Source: JBFGFX01 sp965232455 (GTDB lineage: Bacteria > Pseudomonadota > Gammaproteobacteria > Steroidobacterales > Woeseiaceae). From it: DNA of 64,000 nucleotides. The stretch is from contig OZ246981.1 of NCBI GenBank assembly GCA_965232455.1, positions 2,852,001-2,916,000 on the forward strand, in the 5' to 3' direction. The notes below the pieces were generated by a model. The model did not search any database, had not been told where the DNA came from, and saw nothing but the letters and a program-made list of their open reading frames with translations. Positions 33,754 through 44,730 of the stretch are shown piece by piece. The position numbers and the translations under genes were made by a program. How positions within the stretch are numbered: the stretch's first letter is position 1; every line of letters starts with the position of its first letter.

Positions 33754-33775
<22 letters not shown>
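33326..33775 (-). CDS. mutT: 8-oxo-dGTP diphosphatase MutT
   Basis: Nudix hydrolase that removes oxidised GTP/dGTP from the nucleotide pool. The 149-residue protein has WEFPGGKIAAGETAAEALRR followed by ELSEELGI, a full Nudix box with the PGGK lead-in characteristic of MutT. It starts inside the end of secA (22-base overlap) and ends inside zapD on the other strand. secA-mutT order is conserved in gammaproteobacteria, which supports MutT over a generic Nudix assignment. Confidence 0.91.
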
Positions 33776-36507
<2,732 letters not shown>

Positions 36508-36698
36508 CTAGGGCTCCTGAAACGGGTCACAATCGCCGCCCAGGGAGGGCTGCGCACAAAAACCGGTATTTTACGGGTGACGCCATATTTTGTCTGCATC
36601 GGGTAAACGGATATGACGAGCAGATATGGGTCCTGTCCGGCGGACTTAAAGAGCCTGTCGGCTGTCTTGCACGCGGCGGACGGCTTGCGGGTGGGGGG

Positions 36699-37628
36699 TT
36701 ATTCCGACTGCTTGATGAATTTCACCGGATTCACGCGATGTCCGCGATGCAACACTTCAAAGTGCAGGTTCGGCCCGGTGGCGCGGCCGGTATCACCCAT
36801 CAAGGCCACCGTCTGACCTTTGCGCACTTCCTCGCCCACTTTGACGAGGTTCTCGGCGTTGTGCGCATAGCGGGTGGAATAGCCGTTACCGTGATTGATT
36901 TCGACCATCTCGCCGTAGCCATAGCGGGGGGCCGACCAGGTGACGACGCCGTCGGCAACGGCGATGATCGAGTCGCCTTCCTTGCCGGCAAAATCGACGC
37001 CCCGGTGCATGGCCTGTTTGCCGGTGAACGGGTCGGTGCGTCGCCCGAAGTAGGAGGACATCCAGCCCGACAGGACCGGCCTGCCCTGCGGGTACACACG
37101 ATCGCTCAGATTCTGATTCATCAGTACGCTTTCGAGAACCGAAAGCTGTGCTTCGCGGCTGTCGAGCTGATAACCCAGGTCCGCCATTGCCGTGAGCACC
37201 TCCGGAACGGCGGCGCTGCCATCGGCGATTGCCGGTTCTTCCGGACCGCCCATCGCCGGCGTCGAATCGAAATCGAATTCGTCGCCGTCGATGTCCGCCA
37301 TGTCCGTAAGCCGGCGACCCAGCGCGTCCAGACGTATGACGCGCGCGTTCATCTGGCCGATGCGGATCGCCAGGGCGTCCAGGGTGTCTTCGGTTTGCTG
37401 GCGTATCGTCGCGATTGCCTCGCGCTCGGCGTCGAGCTGCTCGGTCATCGTACGCGCCTCCTCGAGGCTGACCCCGGACCCGGTCATCGACGAATACCAG
37501 AAACCGCCCGCAAACGCCGCGGCGCAGAGGCACCCGGCAAACACGCTCACGACGGCCGCGGCCGCACGGCCCGTCAGGCTGATTTGCCGAGGCTTTCCAA
37601 AACCTTTGCCAAATACAACAATGTTCAT
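36699..37628 (-). CDS. M23 (LytM) peptidase, membrane-anchored, riboswitch-preceded
   Basis: Peptidoglycan endopeptidase of the M23 family, 309 residues, acting in the periplasm. An N-terminal membrane anchor spans about residues 22-44, followed by a coiled-coil-like stretch (about 55-100) and the LytM domain with zinc ligands H208 and D212 (HRGVDFAG) and H289 (LHFEV). All ligands are kept, so it should be an active enzyme rather than an EnvC/NlpD-type activator. I chose the ATG at 37628 over a TTG three bases earlier. A c-di-GMP-I aptamer begins about 220 bases upstream in its leader. M23 genes beside secA and lpxC are known in related genomes. Confidence 0.9.
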   Translation of the reverse strand: MNIVVFGKGFGKPRQISLTGRAAAAVVSVFAGCLCAAAFAGGFWYSSMTGSGVSLEEARTMTEQLDAEREAIATIRQQTEDTLDALAIRIGQMNARVIRLDALGRRLTDMADIDGDEFDFDSTPAMGGPEEPAIADGSAAVPEVLTAMADLGYQLDSREAQLSVLESVLMNQNLSDRVYPQGRPVLSGWMSSYFGRRTDPFTGKQAMHRGVDFAGKEGDSIIAVADGVVTWSAPRYGYGEMVEINHGNGYSTRYAHNAENLVKVGEEVRKGQTVALMGDTGRATGPNLHFEVLHRGHRVNPVKFIKQSE

Positions 37629-37741
37629 CAAATACGCCCTAAGCGCGCGCGCAACAATGCATAAGTGACTGTTTGCAGTACATTTAGATGACTGGCCGGT
37701 TGCCGCGAGCGGCGCTTCGTTCTGGTTGTAGGCCTGTCTTC

Positions 37742-37846
37742 ATTGATCACCTCGGTAACCCCGCTGTCCTAGGATCTCAACATCCCTTAGATCGGTGGCT
37801 TTGCGTCCCCGTCTTTCGGCGGGTATGCCCTTATCGGTCGATCAAT
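37742..37846 (-). promoter_or_regulatory. Cyclic di-GMP-I (GEMM) riboswitch
   Basis: On the minus strand the element has closing P1 arms ATTGATC (37846-37840) and GATCAAT (37748-37742), the core AGGGCATACC, a hairpin capped by a GAAA tetraloop, then GGACGCAAAGCCACCG, a second hairpin with a TCTAAGG/CCTAGGA tetraloop-receptor-like pair, and AGCGGGGTTACCGA. These are the conserved blocks of the GEMM-I aptamer in the right order and spacing. It lies in the leader of the M23 peptidase gene, with a 113-base expression platform before the ATG. No clear terminator was found there, so control may be at translation. Confidence 0.92.
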
Positions 37847-37948
37847 ATGCATAATGCAGCTTTTTATTACAAGATACGGGTTAGAGAATCTTGATTCCGG
37901 TCTCGCTGACGGGAACAGAATCGCCAACTGCGTCACACTTATAAGCCC

Positions 37949-38239
37949 ATGCTGAGTCTGGAAAAACTGCTCAAGACCCGAAACGGGCGTGACCTGGAAA
38001 AAATTGTCCAGCGCGCTCAAAATATGGATGATCTGGCCCATAAGCTGAGGGCCGGGCTCGAGCCGGATCTAGCTGAGCAAATCCTCGCAGTTAACGTACG
38101 TGACAACGGCGAACTGGTAGTGGTTTGCCGTTCGTCCGCCTGGGCGGCGCGCCTGCGCTTCGAGGGCGACGGGCTCGTTCGTCACGCGCGAGAACTCGGC
38201 GCCGACGTGGCGCATTGCCGCGTCAGGGTGGGCACATGA
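37949..38239 (+). CDS. dciA: DciA-like protein (DUF721)
   Basis: DUF721 proteins include DciA, the ancestral loader of the replicative helicase DnaB in bacteria lacking DnaC. The 96-residue protein has the family core in ILAVNVRDNGELVVVCRSSA followed by WAARLRFE. It is shorter than many DciA proteins and lacks a long C-terminal extension, so it may be a minimal form. It is divergent from the M23 gene; the 320-base gap between them holds the c-di-GMP riboswitch on the other strand. DciA-type genes near secA and lpxC are common in gammaproteobacteria. Confidence 0.82.
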   Translation: MLSLEKLLKTRNGRDLEKIVQRAQNMDDLAHKLRAGLEPDLAEQILAVNVRDNGELVVVCRSSAWAARLRFEGDGLVRHARELGADVAHCRVRVGT

Positions 38240-38334
38240 GCGGATATGAGCCAACGGCGCTTCTTGCGCCTGGACGGGCGCACGGTCAGACCCCGCGGCG
38301 CGGCTCGAATTCGGGGTGACAGGCCCCGGGCGCG

Positions 38335-38376
38335 CTCCCCTAGGTGTACTCCCCTAGGCGTACTCCCCTAGGCGTA
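38335..38376. repeat. Three tandem 14-bp repeats across the lpxC stop
   Basis: CTCCCCTAGGYGTA occurs three times head to tail (38335-38348, 38349-38362, 38363-38376), with one base differing in the first copy. The last copy encodes the final residues and TAG stop of lpxC on the minus strand; the two others lie just past the stop. Each unit contains the palindrome CCTAGG. Confidence 0.92.
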
Positions 38377-39276
38377 GGCCGGGGTTGCGTAGGAAATAGG
38401 CGCTTTGCGCGCATCGTCGAACGTCACCGATTCCCACGCGGATTCGTTGTGTAGTAATGCACGCAACAAGCGGTTGTTCAGCTCGTGGCCGGATTTGAAG
38501 GCAGAGAATTCGCCGATCAGGCTGTGTCCGAGCAGATAAACGTCGCCGATGGCATCCAGTATCTTGTGAACGACAAACTCGTTGGCGTAACGCAGACCGT
38601 CTTCGTTCAGGATACGAAAATCGTCCAGCACGATCGCATTGTCCATGCTGCCGCCGAGCGTCAGATTCCTCTCCCGCAGCGTTTCGACGTCGCGCAGAAA
38701 ACAGAAGGTCCGCGCTCTGCTCACTTCCTTGAGAAACGAGGTCGAAGAGAAATCGATCGATGCATCCTGGCGCAATTTGTTGAATACCGGATGATTGAAC
38801 GCAATCTCGAAATTGACCTTGAAACCGTTGAACGGCGAGAACTCGGCCCACTTGTCGCCGTCTTCCACGCGGACCTTTCGACGAATGCGAATAAACCGCT
38901 TGGCCGCATTCTGCTCCTGAATCCCGGCCGATTGCAGCAAAAAGACAAACGGTCCGGCGCTGCCGTCCATGATCGGCACTTCCGGCGCCGACAAATCGAC
39001 CGACAGATTGTCAATGCCCAGACCGGCAAGGGCGGACATCAGATGTTCGACCGTCGCGATCTTGACGCCGTCCTTGATGAGCGTCGTGCCGAGCATCGTT
39101 TCCCCGACGAGTTCGGGATCGGCGGGCACGGCAATGGGCTCGTCCAGATCGACGCGATGGAATACGACGCCGGTGTTCTCCGCCGCCGGACGCAAGGTCA
39201 TGTAGACCTTTTCCCCGGTGTGTAAACCGACACCGGTTGCCCGGATCGCAGTCTTGATCGTGCGCTGTCTCAGCAT
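38368..39276 (-). CDS. lpxC: UDP-3-O-acyl-N-acetylglucosamine deacetylase LpxC
   Basis: Zinc deacetylase that commits UDP-acyl-GlcNAc to lipid A synthesis, so the host makes LPS. The 302-residue protein has zinc ligands H78 (TVEHLMSALAG), H237 and D241 (HKILDAIGD) and the general acid/base H264 (KSGHELNN). It begins MLRQRTIKTAIRATGVGLHT, as the family does. The C terminus ends TPAYA, its last residues coming from a tandem repeat. Whether FtsH-dependent turnover, which reads the LpxC tail in E. coli, works on this end is unknown. It sits 281 bases downstream of ftsZ, the conserved position. Confidence 0.97.
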   Translation of the reverse strand: MLRQRTIKTAIRATGVGLHTGEKVYMTLRPAAENTGVVFHRVDLDEPIAVPADPELVGETMLGTTLIKDGVKIATVEHLMSALAGLGIDNLSVDLSAPEVPIMDGSAGPFVFLLQSAGIQEQNAAKRFIRIRRKVRVEDGDKWAEFSPFNGFKVNFEIAFNHPVFNKLRQDASIDFSSTSFLKEVSRARTFCFLRDVETLRERNLTLGGSMDNAIVLDDFRILNEDGLRYANEFVVHKILDAIGDVYLLGHSLIGEFSAFKSGHELNNRLLRALLHNESAWESVTFDDARKAPISYATPAYA

Positions 39277-39457
39277 CGCGTTCCCGATTTTGACGATTCC
39301 GATTCGACCCGGTTAAGACTCGACATTTCACGCATCCGCGGGAAATCTCTCAGCAAAATCAACGCGAAAGCCTACCACAGCAAAAAAAATCATCGCAACA
39401 GAGAATCGCGAAATTGCAAACCGGGTCCGCCTTGCGTTCGGAGGGGCGGGAGGGATC

Positions 39458-39484
39458 CCGATCCGGCCGGCCGGGCCGGATCGG
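39458..39484. repeat. Perfect GC hairpin between ftsZ and lpxC
   Basis: CCGATCCGGCC (39458-39468) and GGCCGGATCGG (39474-39484) form an 11-pair stem around a five-base loop. No T-run follows on either strand, so it is not a standard intrinsic terminator. It lies about 75 bases past the ftsZ stop and could stabilise the 3' end of the division transcript or insulate lpxC. Confidence 0.7.
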
Positions 39485-39557
39485 TTCCAGCGGAGGCGCC
39501 GGGGCGCGCAACGAGTGAGTAAACCGCGCTGACCCCGGGATTCTGGTCGCTTCTCAA

Positions 39558-40700
39558 CTAGTCTGCTTGGCGACGTAAAAATGCCGGTATATCAAGCAGC
39601 TCCTCCTGCAATCCAGCCTCTCCCATACCGTCGCCAACGGCCCTCTTGCGCTGCAGCGCAGGCGTTTCGAGCGATTGATAGTTCGGCTCGCGAGACTCGG
39701 TTTGGCGTCGTATCACACGCATCGGCGACTGCATCTGCTGCGCTTCCTTGCCGAGCCCGGTCGCCACGACGGTGACTCGAATCTGGTCCGTCATCTCCGG
39801 GTCGATCACGGTCCCGACGACCACCGTCGCGTTATTCGACGCGAACTCCTTGACCGTGGCGCCAACCTCCTGGAACTCGCCGATCGAAAGGTCCATACCG
39901 GCCGTCACGTTGACCAATATGCCGTTCGCCCCGGCAAGATTGATGTCTTCCAGCAAGGGGCTGGAAACCGCCGCCTCCGCCGCCTCGCGAGCGCGGTCCT
40001 CGCCGGAAGACGCACCGGAGCCCATCATCGCCATACCCATTTCCGCCATCACGGTACGCACGTCGGCAAAATCGACGTTGATGAGTCCCGGACGGGTGAT
40101 CAATTCGGCAATGCCCTGCACGGCCCCCTGCAACACCTGGTTCGCCGAGCGAAACGCATCCAGGAGCGTGGTTTCGCCTCCGAGCACGGTCAACAGCTTC
40201 TCGTTGGGAATGGTGATCAGGGAATCGACGTATTTACCGAGTTCGGCGATACCGTTGTCCGCAAGCGTCATTCGTTTGGCGCCTTCCATTTCGAAAGGAC
40301 GAGTCACGACGGCCACCGTCAGAATTCCGAGTTCCTTGGCAACCTGCGCGACAACCGGCGTTGCGCCGGTGCCCGTACCGCCGCCCATTCCGGCGGTGAT
40401 GAACAGCATGTCCGCACCTTCGATGACTTCGAGGATACGGTCGCGGTCCTCCATCGCCGCTTGGCGGCCGACTTCGGGATCGGCGCCCGCGCCCAGTCCT
40501 TTGGTGATGTTGCAACCTATCTGCAGCGCGGTCCGCACGCGGGCGCTGTTCAGCGCCTGTGCATCCGTATTTGCGCAGATGAAGTCGACGCCTTCGATGC
40601 CGCTAGCGACCATGTGAGCGACGGCATTTCCACCGCCTCCACCGACGCCAATGACTTTTATGATCGCGCTCTGGCTATGCGCATCCATTAGTTCAAACAT
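39558..40700 (-). CDS. ftsZ: Cell division GTPase FtsZ
   Basis: Tubulin-like GTPase that forms the Z ring. The 380-residue protein has GGGTGTG at residues 106-112, the preceding glycine-rich IGVGGGGGNAV, and the conserved C-terminal tail LDIPAFLRRQAD, which binds FtsA, ZipA and ZapD. I chose the ATG at 40700 because it has a GGAGGAAAG ribosome binding site, while the frame upstream reaches into the ftsA end without family similarity. The 107-base gap after ftsA and the strong ribosome binding site fit the known excess of FtsZ over FtsA. Confidence 0.98.
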   Translation of the reverse strand: MFELMDAHSQSAIIKVIGVGGGGGNAVAHMVASGIEGVDFICANTDAQALNSARVRTALQIGCNITKGLGAGADPEVGRQAAMEDRDRILEVIEGADMLFITAGMGGGTGTGATPVVAQVAKELGILTVAVVTRPFEMEGAKRMTLADNGIAELGKYVDSLITIPNEKLLTVLGGETTLLDAFRSANQVLQGAVQGIAELITRPGLINVDFADVRTVMAEMGMAMMGSGASSGEDRAREAAEAAVSSPLLEDINLAGANGILVNVTAGMDLSIGEFQEVGATVKEFASNNATVVVGTVIDPEMTDQIRVTVVATGLGKEAQQMQSPMRVIRRQTESREPNYQSLETPALQRKRAVGDGMGEAGLQEELLDIPAFLRRQAD

Positions 40701-40807
40701 TTCTTTCCTCCGCTCAAGCGATCGTGCCTTGAAGTACTCACTCTTCGTCAAATCCATTTCGCCGTCAGGCGAAAACCCCGTGTGCGATGCCCAATCGAAA
40801 TCGCACG

Positions 40808-42046
40808 TTAAAACTGTCCCTGAAACCAGGCTTTCATCCGTTCCCAAACGTCGCCCACGCTGCCCGTCACCGGGCTGCTGCGGCTGTCTCGTCGTAGCGT
40901 GTTCTCATAGCCGTAGAGCAGCAGGCCGACACCGGTGGCGTGGATCGGATTGCGCACGACGTCCGCGAGACCGTTGACGTATTGCGGCGCGCCCAGCCTC
41001 ACCGGCATGTGAAAAACTTCTTCGGCCAGTTCCACCGCGCCTTCCATTTTTGCGCTGCCACCCGTGATGACGACGCCCGCGGCAATCAACTCCTCGAAGC
41101 CGCTGCGGCGAAGCTCGTCGCGAATCAGACCAAACAGTTCCTCGAATCGCGGCTCGACGATTTCCGCAAGCGTCTGCCGAGCCAACCGCCTGGGCGGCCG
41201 TTCGCCGACGCTGGGAACTTCGATGGTCTCGTCCGCATTGGCCAGCTGAGACAATGCGCAGGCGTACTTGATCTTTATCTCTTCGGCATACTGGGTCGGT
41301 GTCCGCATCGACACCGCGATATCGTTGGTGACCTGATCGCCGGCGATCGGGATCACCGCCGTGTGCTGGATGGCGCCGCCAAGAAAAACGGCAAGATCGG
41401 TGGTGCCGCCGCCGATGTCGACCAGGCAAGCGCCCAGCTCTTTTTCGTCCTCCGTGAGAACCGAATAACTCGACGCAAGCTGCTCGAGCACGATGTCGTC
41501 GACCTCGAGGCCGCAACGCTGTACGCATTTGACGATGTTCTGCGCGGCGCTTTCCGCGCCGGTCACCATGTGGACTTTCGCTTCCAGGCGCACGCCGGAC
41601 ATGCTGATCGGCTCGCGGATGCCTTCCTGATTGTCGATCAGGAACTCCTGCGGAAGGATATGCAGGATTTTTTGATCCGCAGGGATCGCGACGGCGCGCG
41701 CCGCGTCGATGACCCTGTCTACGTCGCCGGCGCTCACTTCCTTGTCCCGGATCGCAACGATGCCGTGCGAATTCAGGCTGCGGACGTGACTGCCGGCAAT
41801 ACCCGCGTACACGGAGTGAATGTCGCAGCCAGCCATCAGCTCCGCTTCCTCCACGGCGCGCTGGATGGAATGCACCGTCGATTCGATATTGACCACCACA
41901 CCCTTTTTCAACCCGCGCGACGGATGCGAACCAATGCCGACGACCTCGATTTCGCCCGCTTCGCTCACCTCGCCGACAATCGCAACGACTTTCGACGTGC
42001 CGATATCGAGACCGACGATCAGGTTCTTGTCACCGCGTTTTGTCAC
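40808..42046 (-). CDS. ftsA: Cell division protein FtsA
   Basis: Actin-like protein that tethers FtsZ to the membrane. The 412-residue product begins near NLIVGLDIGTSKVVAIVGEV (the phosphate 1 loop) and has LVDIGGGTTDLAVF and VVITGGSAKMEG. It ends in an amphipathic helix, WERMKAWFQGQF, the membrane-targeting sequence. The start is GTG at 42046, overlapping the ftsQ stop in a GTGA junction; an ATG-less longer frame upstream is a shadow of ftsQ. Confidence 0.96.
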   Translation of the reverse strand: MTKRGDKNLIVGLDIGTSKVVAIVGEVSEAGEIEVVGIGSHPSRGLKKGVVVNIESTVHSIQRAVEEAELMAGCDIHSVYAGIAGSHVRSLNSHGIVAIRDKEVSAGDVDRVIDAARAVAIPADQKILHILPQEFLIDNQEGIREPISMSGVRLEAKVHMVTGAESAAQNIVKCVQRCGLEVDDIVLEQLASSYSVLTEDEKELGACLVDIGGGTTDLAVFLGGAIQHTAVIPIAGDQVTNDIAVSMRTPTQYAEEIKIKYACALSQLANADETIEVPSVGERPPRRLARQTLAEIVEPRFEELFGLIRDELRRSGFEELIAAGVVITGGSAKMEGAVELAEEVFHMPVRLGAPQYVNGLADVVRNPIHATGVGLLLYGYENTLRRDSRSSPVTGSVGDVWERMKAWFQGQF

Positions 42047-42855
42047 TCCGCACGCCCCGCGACCATTCCCTTGATGCCCGACTCCGCGGTCGCGGGCGCC
42101 GGCGGTGCGCCCTCGTCTTTCCAGCCGATCGTGAAACCGTTGCTGTAGCGCATATCGACGAAATCGATCTCGGCCTCGCGACTGGAAACGAGATTCGCAA
42201 CCACGTCGATGAAAAGGGAAATGCGTTCTTCCACATCGCGTCGGCCGAGCCGTATCTCGACGCCGTTTTGCAACGTCACCTGCCAGGCGCCGCGAGCGTC
42301 CAGATGCACCCGGCGCAGGTCGAGCCCCATCGGAATGAGCTGATCGCGCAAGCCGAGATAGGTTTTCGCAACTTCGGCCGAGCGTCCATCGGGTCCGCTG
42401 AGCCGGGGCAGTTCCGCTGGGATATGACGTGCGTCTTCGACGAACAGTTCGCCGCGCACGTTGAGCAGCCCTTTCTCTCCCCAGCACGCGGCGGGCACCT
42501 GTTCGGTCACGTGTATTTCGAGCGTGGCGGGCCAGCGGCGCGCGACGTTCGCCTGATCGATCCAGGGAAGCGCGACGACCTTCGCCTGAATGAGACCCAG
42601 GTTGGCGCTGAAGAAGCCCTGGCCGAGTTCCTGACTGATGGCTTCCTCGATGTGCAGCGCGCTGACCCGCTGGAACGGGCCGTCAATGGTAATGGCGCGG
42701 ATGGGCTGGTCGAGCAGACGTGCGCTGAACTCGTAACTCAGCAGGATCAGCACCACGGCAAATCCGAACTTGGCGATTGCGGAAAACGGGATCGAGACCT
42801 TCTTCCACCGGCTCGGCTTCTGCTGCTTGCGCCGTCTGGCTTGTTTACGCGCCAT
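42043..42855 (-). CDS. ftsQ: Cell division protein FtsQ
   Basis: Single-span division protein that recruits FtsL and FtsB. The product (270 residues from the ATG at 42855) has a basic cytoplasmic tail (ARKQARRRKQQKPSRWKK), a transmembrane segment of about 20 residues (AKFGFAVVLILLSYEFSARL), then a POTRA domain (PIRAITIDGPFQRVSALHIE) and the FtsQ/DivIB domain. An ATG six bases upstream is an alternative start. The start overlaps the ddl end by about 11 bases and the end overlaps ftsA. Confidence 0.94.
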   Translation of the reverse strand: MARKQARRRKQQKPSRWKKVSIPFSAIAKFGFAVVLILLSYEFSARLLDQPIRAITIDGPFQRVSALHIEEAISQELGQGFFSANLGLIQAKVVALPWIDQANVARRWPATLEIHVTEQVPAACWGEKGLLNVRGELFVEDARHIPAELPRLSGPDGRSAEVAKTYLGLRDQLIPMGLDLRRVHLDARGAWQVTLQNGVEIRLGRRDVEERISLFIDVVANLVSSREAEIDFVDMRYSNGFTIGWKDEGAPPAPATAESGIKGMVAGRAE

Positions 42856-43825
42856 TGGCATTCGCCCCCGCCGCGCCGCTTGCAAAACTCGTTTCCAGGA
42901 TTCTCCAGCACAACTCGTCCAGCTCGATCCCGGCGGATTTCGCCGCCATCGGCACCAGGCTGTGGCTGGTCATGCCGGGCACCGTGTTGACTTCGATGAC
43001 CATGGGTTCTTCGCCACGAACGTGCATGAAGTCGACGCGCCCCCAGCCGCGGCAACCGAGCACCTCGAACGCCTGCAACGAGAGCTCGGCGTACCGCCGC
43101 TCGATTTGCGCGTCGTCGGTAGACGGACAGACGTACTCCGTGCGATCCGACTCGTACTTTGCCCGGTAATCGTAAAACACGCGCGGCGTTTCGATTCGTA
43201 TACTCGGCAGCGCCTCCCCTTGCAGGACGGAAACGGTAATCTCATCGCCGACGATGCAGCGTTCCACCAACGCGCAGTCGTCGTATTCGAGCGCCAGCTC
43301 GACCGCTTCCTCGAGCTCGCCGCTCTCGAAGACCTTCGACATACCGAGGCTGGAGCCCTGCCCGGCGGGTTTGAGCATGAGCGGAAAACCGAGCTCATCC
43401 GCCGCGCGTTTTGCGTCCGCTGCCCTACGCACGACGGCGTAAGCCGGCGTGCTGATTCCCGCGGCGCCAAACAGGCGTTTGCTGCGTACCTTATCCATCG
43501 CAAGCGCCGACGCCAGCACGCCGCTGCCGGTGTAAGGCACGGACAGCCATTCCAGCGCGCCCTGGATCGCACCGTCTTCGCCGCCCGGGCCGTGCAGAGC
43601 GTTCCAGACGCGATCGAACCCCGCCGCTGCGAAGTCCGCCAGACTGTTTTTACCCGCATCCCAGGCATGCGCGTCGACGCCACGCGCCCGGAGCGCTTTT
43701 AAAACGACCGCTCCGCTCAGCAGCGAGACCTCTCGCTCGCCGGACGTCCCGCCCAACATCACGGCCACCCGGCCGAAGTCGGCGGCCTCCCGGACCGGAA
43801 AGCGCCGTTCCGTTCCGCCGCTCAC
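42845..43825 (-). CDS. ddl: D-alanine--D-alanine ligase
   Basis: ATP-grasp ligase making D-Ala-D-Ala for the pentapeptide stem. The product of 326 residues has the start VAVMLGGTSGEREVSLLSG, the ATP-binding KPAGQGSSLGMSKV, and the C-terminal VIEVNTVPGMTSHSLVPMAA. The start is GTG at 43825, overlapping the murB stop in a GTGA junction; the ORF open further upstream lies within murB and is not part of the protein. The position between murB and ftsQ is the usual DdlB place. Confidence 0.95.
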   Translation of the reverse strand: MSGGTERRFPVREAADFGRVAVMLGGTSGEREVSLLSGAVVLKALRARGVDAHAWDAGKNSLADFAAAGFDRVWNALHGPGGEDGAIQGALEWLSVPYTGSGVLASALAMDKVRSKRLFGAAGISTPAYAVVRRAADAKRAADELGFPLMLKPAGQGSSLGMSKVFESGELEEAVELALEYDDCALVERCIVGDEITVSVLQGEALPSIRIETPRVFYDYRAKYESDRTEYVCPSTDDAQIERRYAELSLQAFEVLGCRGWGRVDFMHVRGEEPMVIEVNTVPGMTSHSLVPMAAKSAGIELDELCWRILETSFASGAAGANANGA

Positions 43826-44730
43826 CGTTTTTCCTCGCCGACGATGCGCACTTCGTGGACCAGCTCGACGCCGTGCACGTCCCTCACCGTCGCCTGTACG
43901 AAAGAAATCAACCGTTCGATGTCCGTCGCGCTTGCCCCGCCCGTATTGATAATGAAGTTGGCGTGTTTCGTCGAAACCTCGGCGCCGCCGACGCGGTGGC
44001 CTTTCAGACCCGCCGATTCGATCAGCTTCGCGGCAAAGTTGCCGGGCGGATTGCGGAACACCGAGCCGCAGCTCGGCAAACCCAGCGGCTGGGTGTCCTT
44101 GCGGCGGTCCAGCATCGATTTTTGATTGGCCATGCTGGGTGTCACGGTGGGATCGAATGCGAGCGTGGCTTCGACGAACCACTCGTCGGGCGGGCCGCTC
44201 ACGCTCCGATAGGCGATTCGATAGTCCGACGGTGTGCGCTCGTGGATTTTGCCGGATCGATCGATCGTCTTGACGGCGACCACGCGCTCCCAGGTCTCGC
44301 CGCCATGCGCGCCGGCGTTCATCGCCAGCGCGCCGCCGACGCTGCCCGGAATACCGGCAAAAAACTCGGACGGGCCGTATCCCCAGCGGATACACTGACG
44401 CGCCAGCTGCGTACACGGCACGCTGGCGCCGACGCGCACCCGGTGCCCGCCCAAATCATCGAGATCGCGCGACACCCGGGACGCGCAGACGACGACGCCG
44501 CTCAGACCCCCGTCGCGCACCAGCAGATTGCTGCCGAGGCCGAACCAGAACACCGGGGTCCCGGCGTCCAGCTCACCCAGAAACGCCGCAAGATCATCGA
44601 CGTCGGCGGGCCGAAAGAAACACTCCGCCGGGCCGCCAACGCGCCAGGACGTGTGTTTACTCATGGGTTCCGAATAACGCAGCTCGCCGCGAACGGCGGA
44701 CCCGATCCTTTTATCCATGGCCGCCATCAT
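43822..44730 (-). CDS. murB: UDP-N-acetylenolpyruvoylglucosamine reductase MurB (type II-like)
   Basis: FAD enzyme that reduces enolpyruvyl-UDP-GlcNAc to UDP-MurNAc. The 302-residue protein has the FAD-binding WFGLGSNLLVRDGGLSGVV, the active-site IPGSVGGALAMNAGAHGGE and CGSVFRNPPGNFAAKLIESA near the end. The length and this last motif match the shorter type II MurB of B. subtilis and of dcw-linked copies, rather than the ~340-residue type I enzyme of E. coli. It overlaps murC (ATGA) and ddl (GTGA). Confidence 0.94.
   Translation of the reverse strand: MMAAMDKRIGSAVRGELRYSEPMSKHTSWRVGGPAECFFRPADVDDLAAFLGELDAGTPVFWFGLGSNLLVRDGGLSGVVVCASRVSRDLDDLGGHRVRVGASVPCTQLARQCIRWGYGPSEFFAGIPGSVGGALAMNAGAHGGETWERVVAVKTIDRSGKIHERTPSDYRIAYRSVSGPPDEWFVEATLAFDPTVTPSMANQKSMLDRRKDTQPLGLPSCGSVFRNPPGNFAAKLIESAGLKGHRVGGAEVSTKHANFIINTGGASATDIERLISFVQATVRDVHGVELVHEVRIVGEEKR

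Noticed and set aside
39675..40691. 338-residue open frame on the plus strand
   Set aside because: Antisense to ftsZ.
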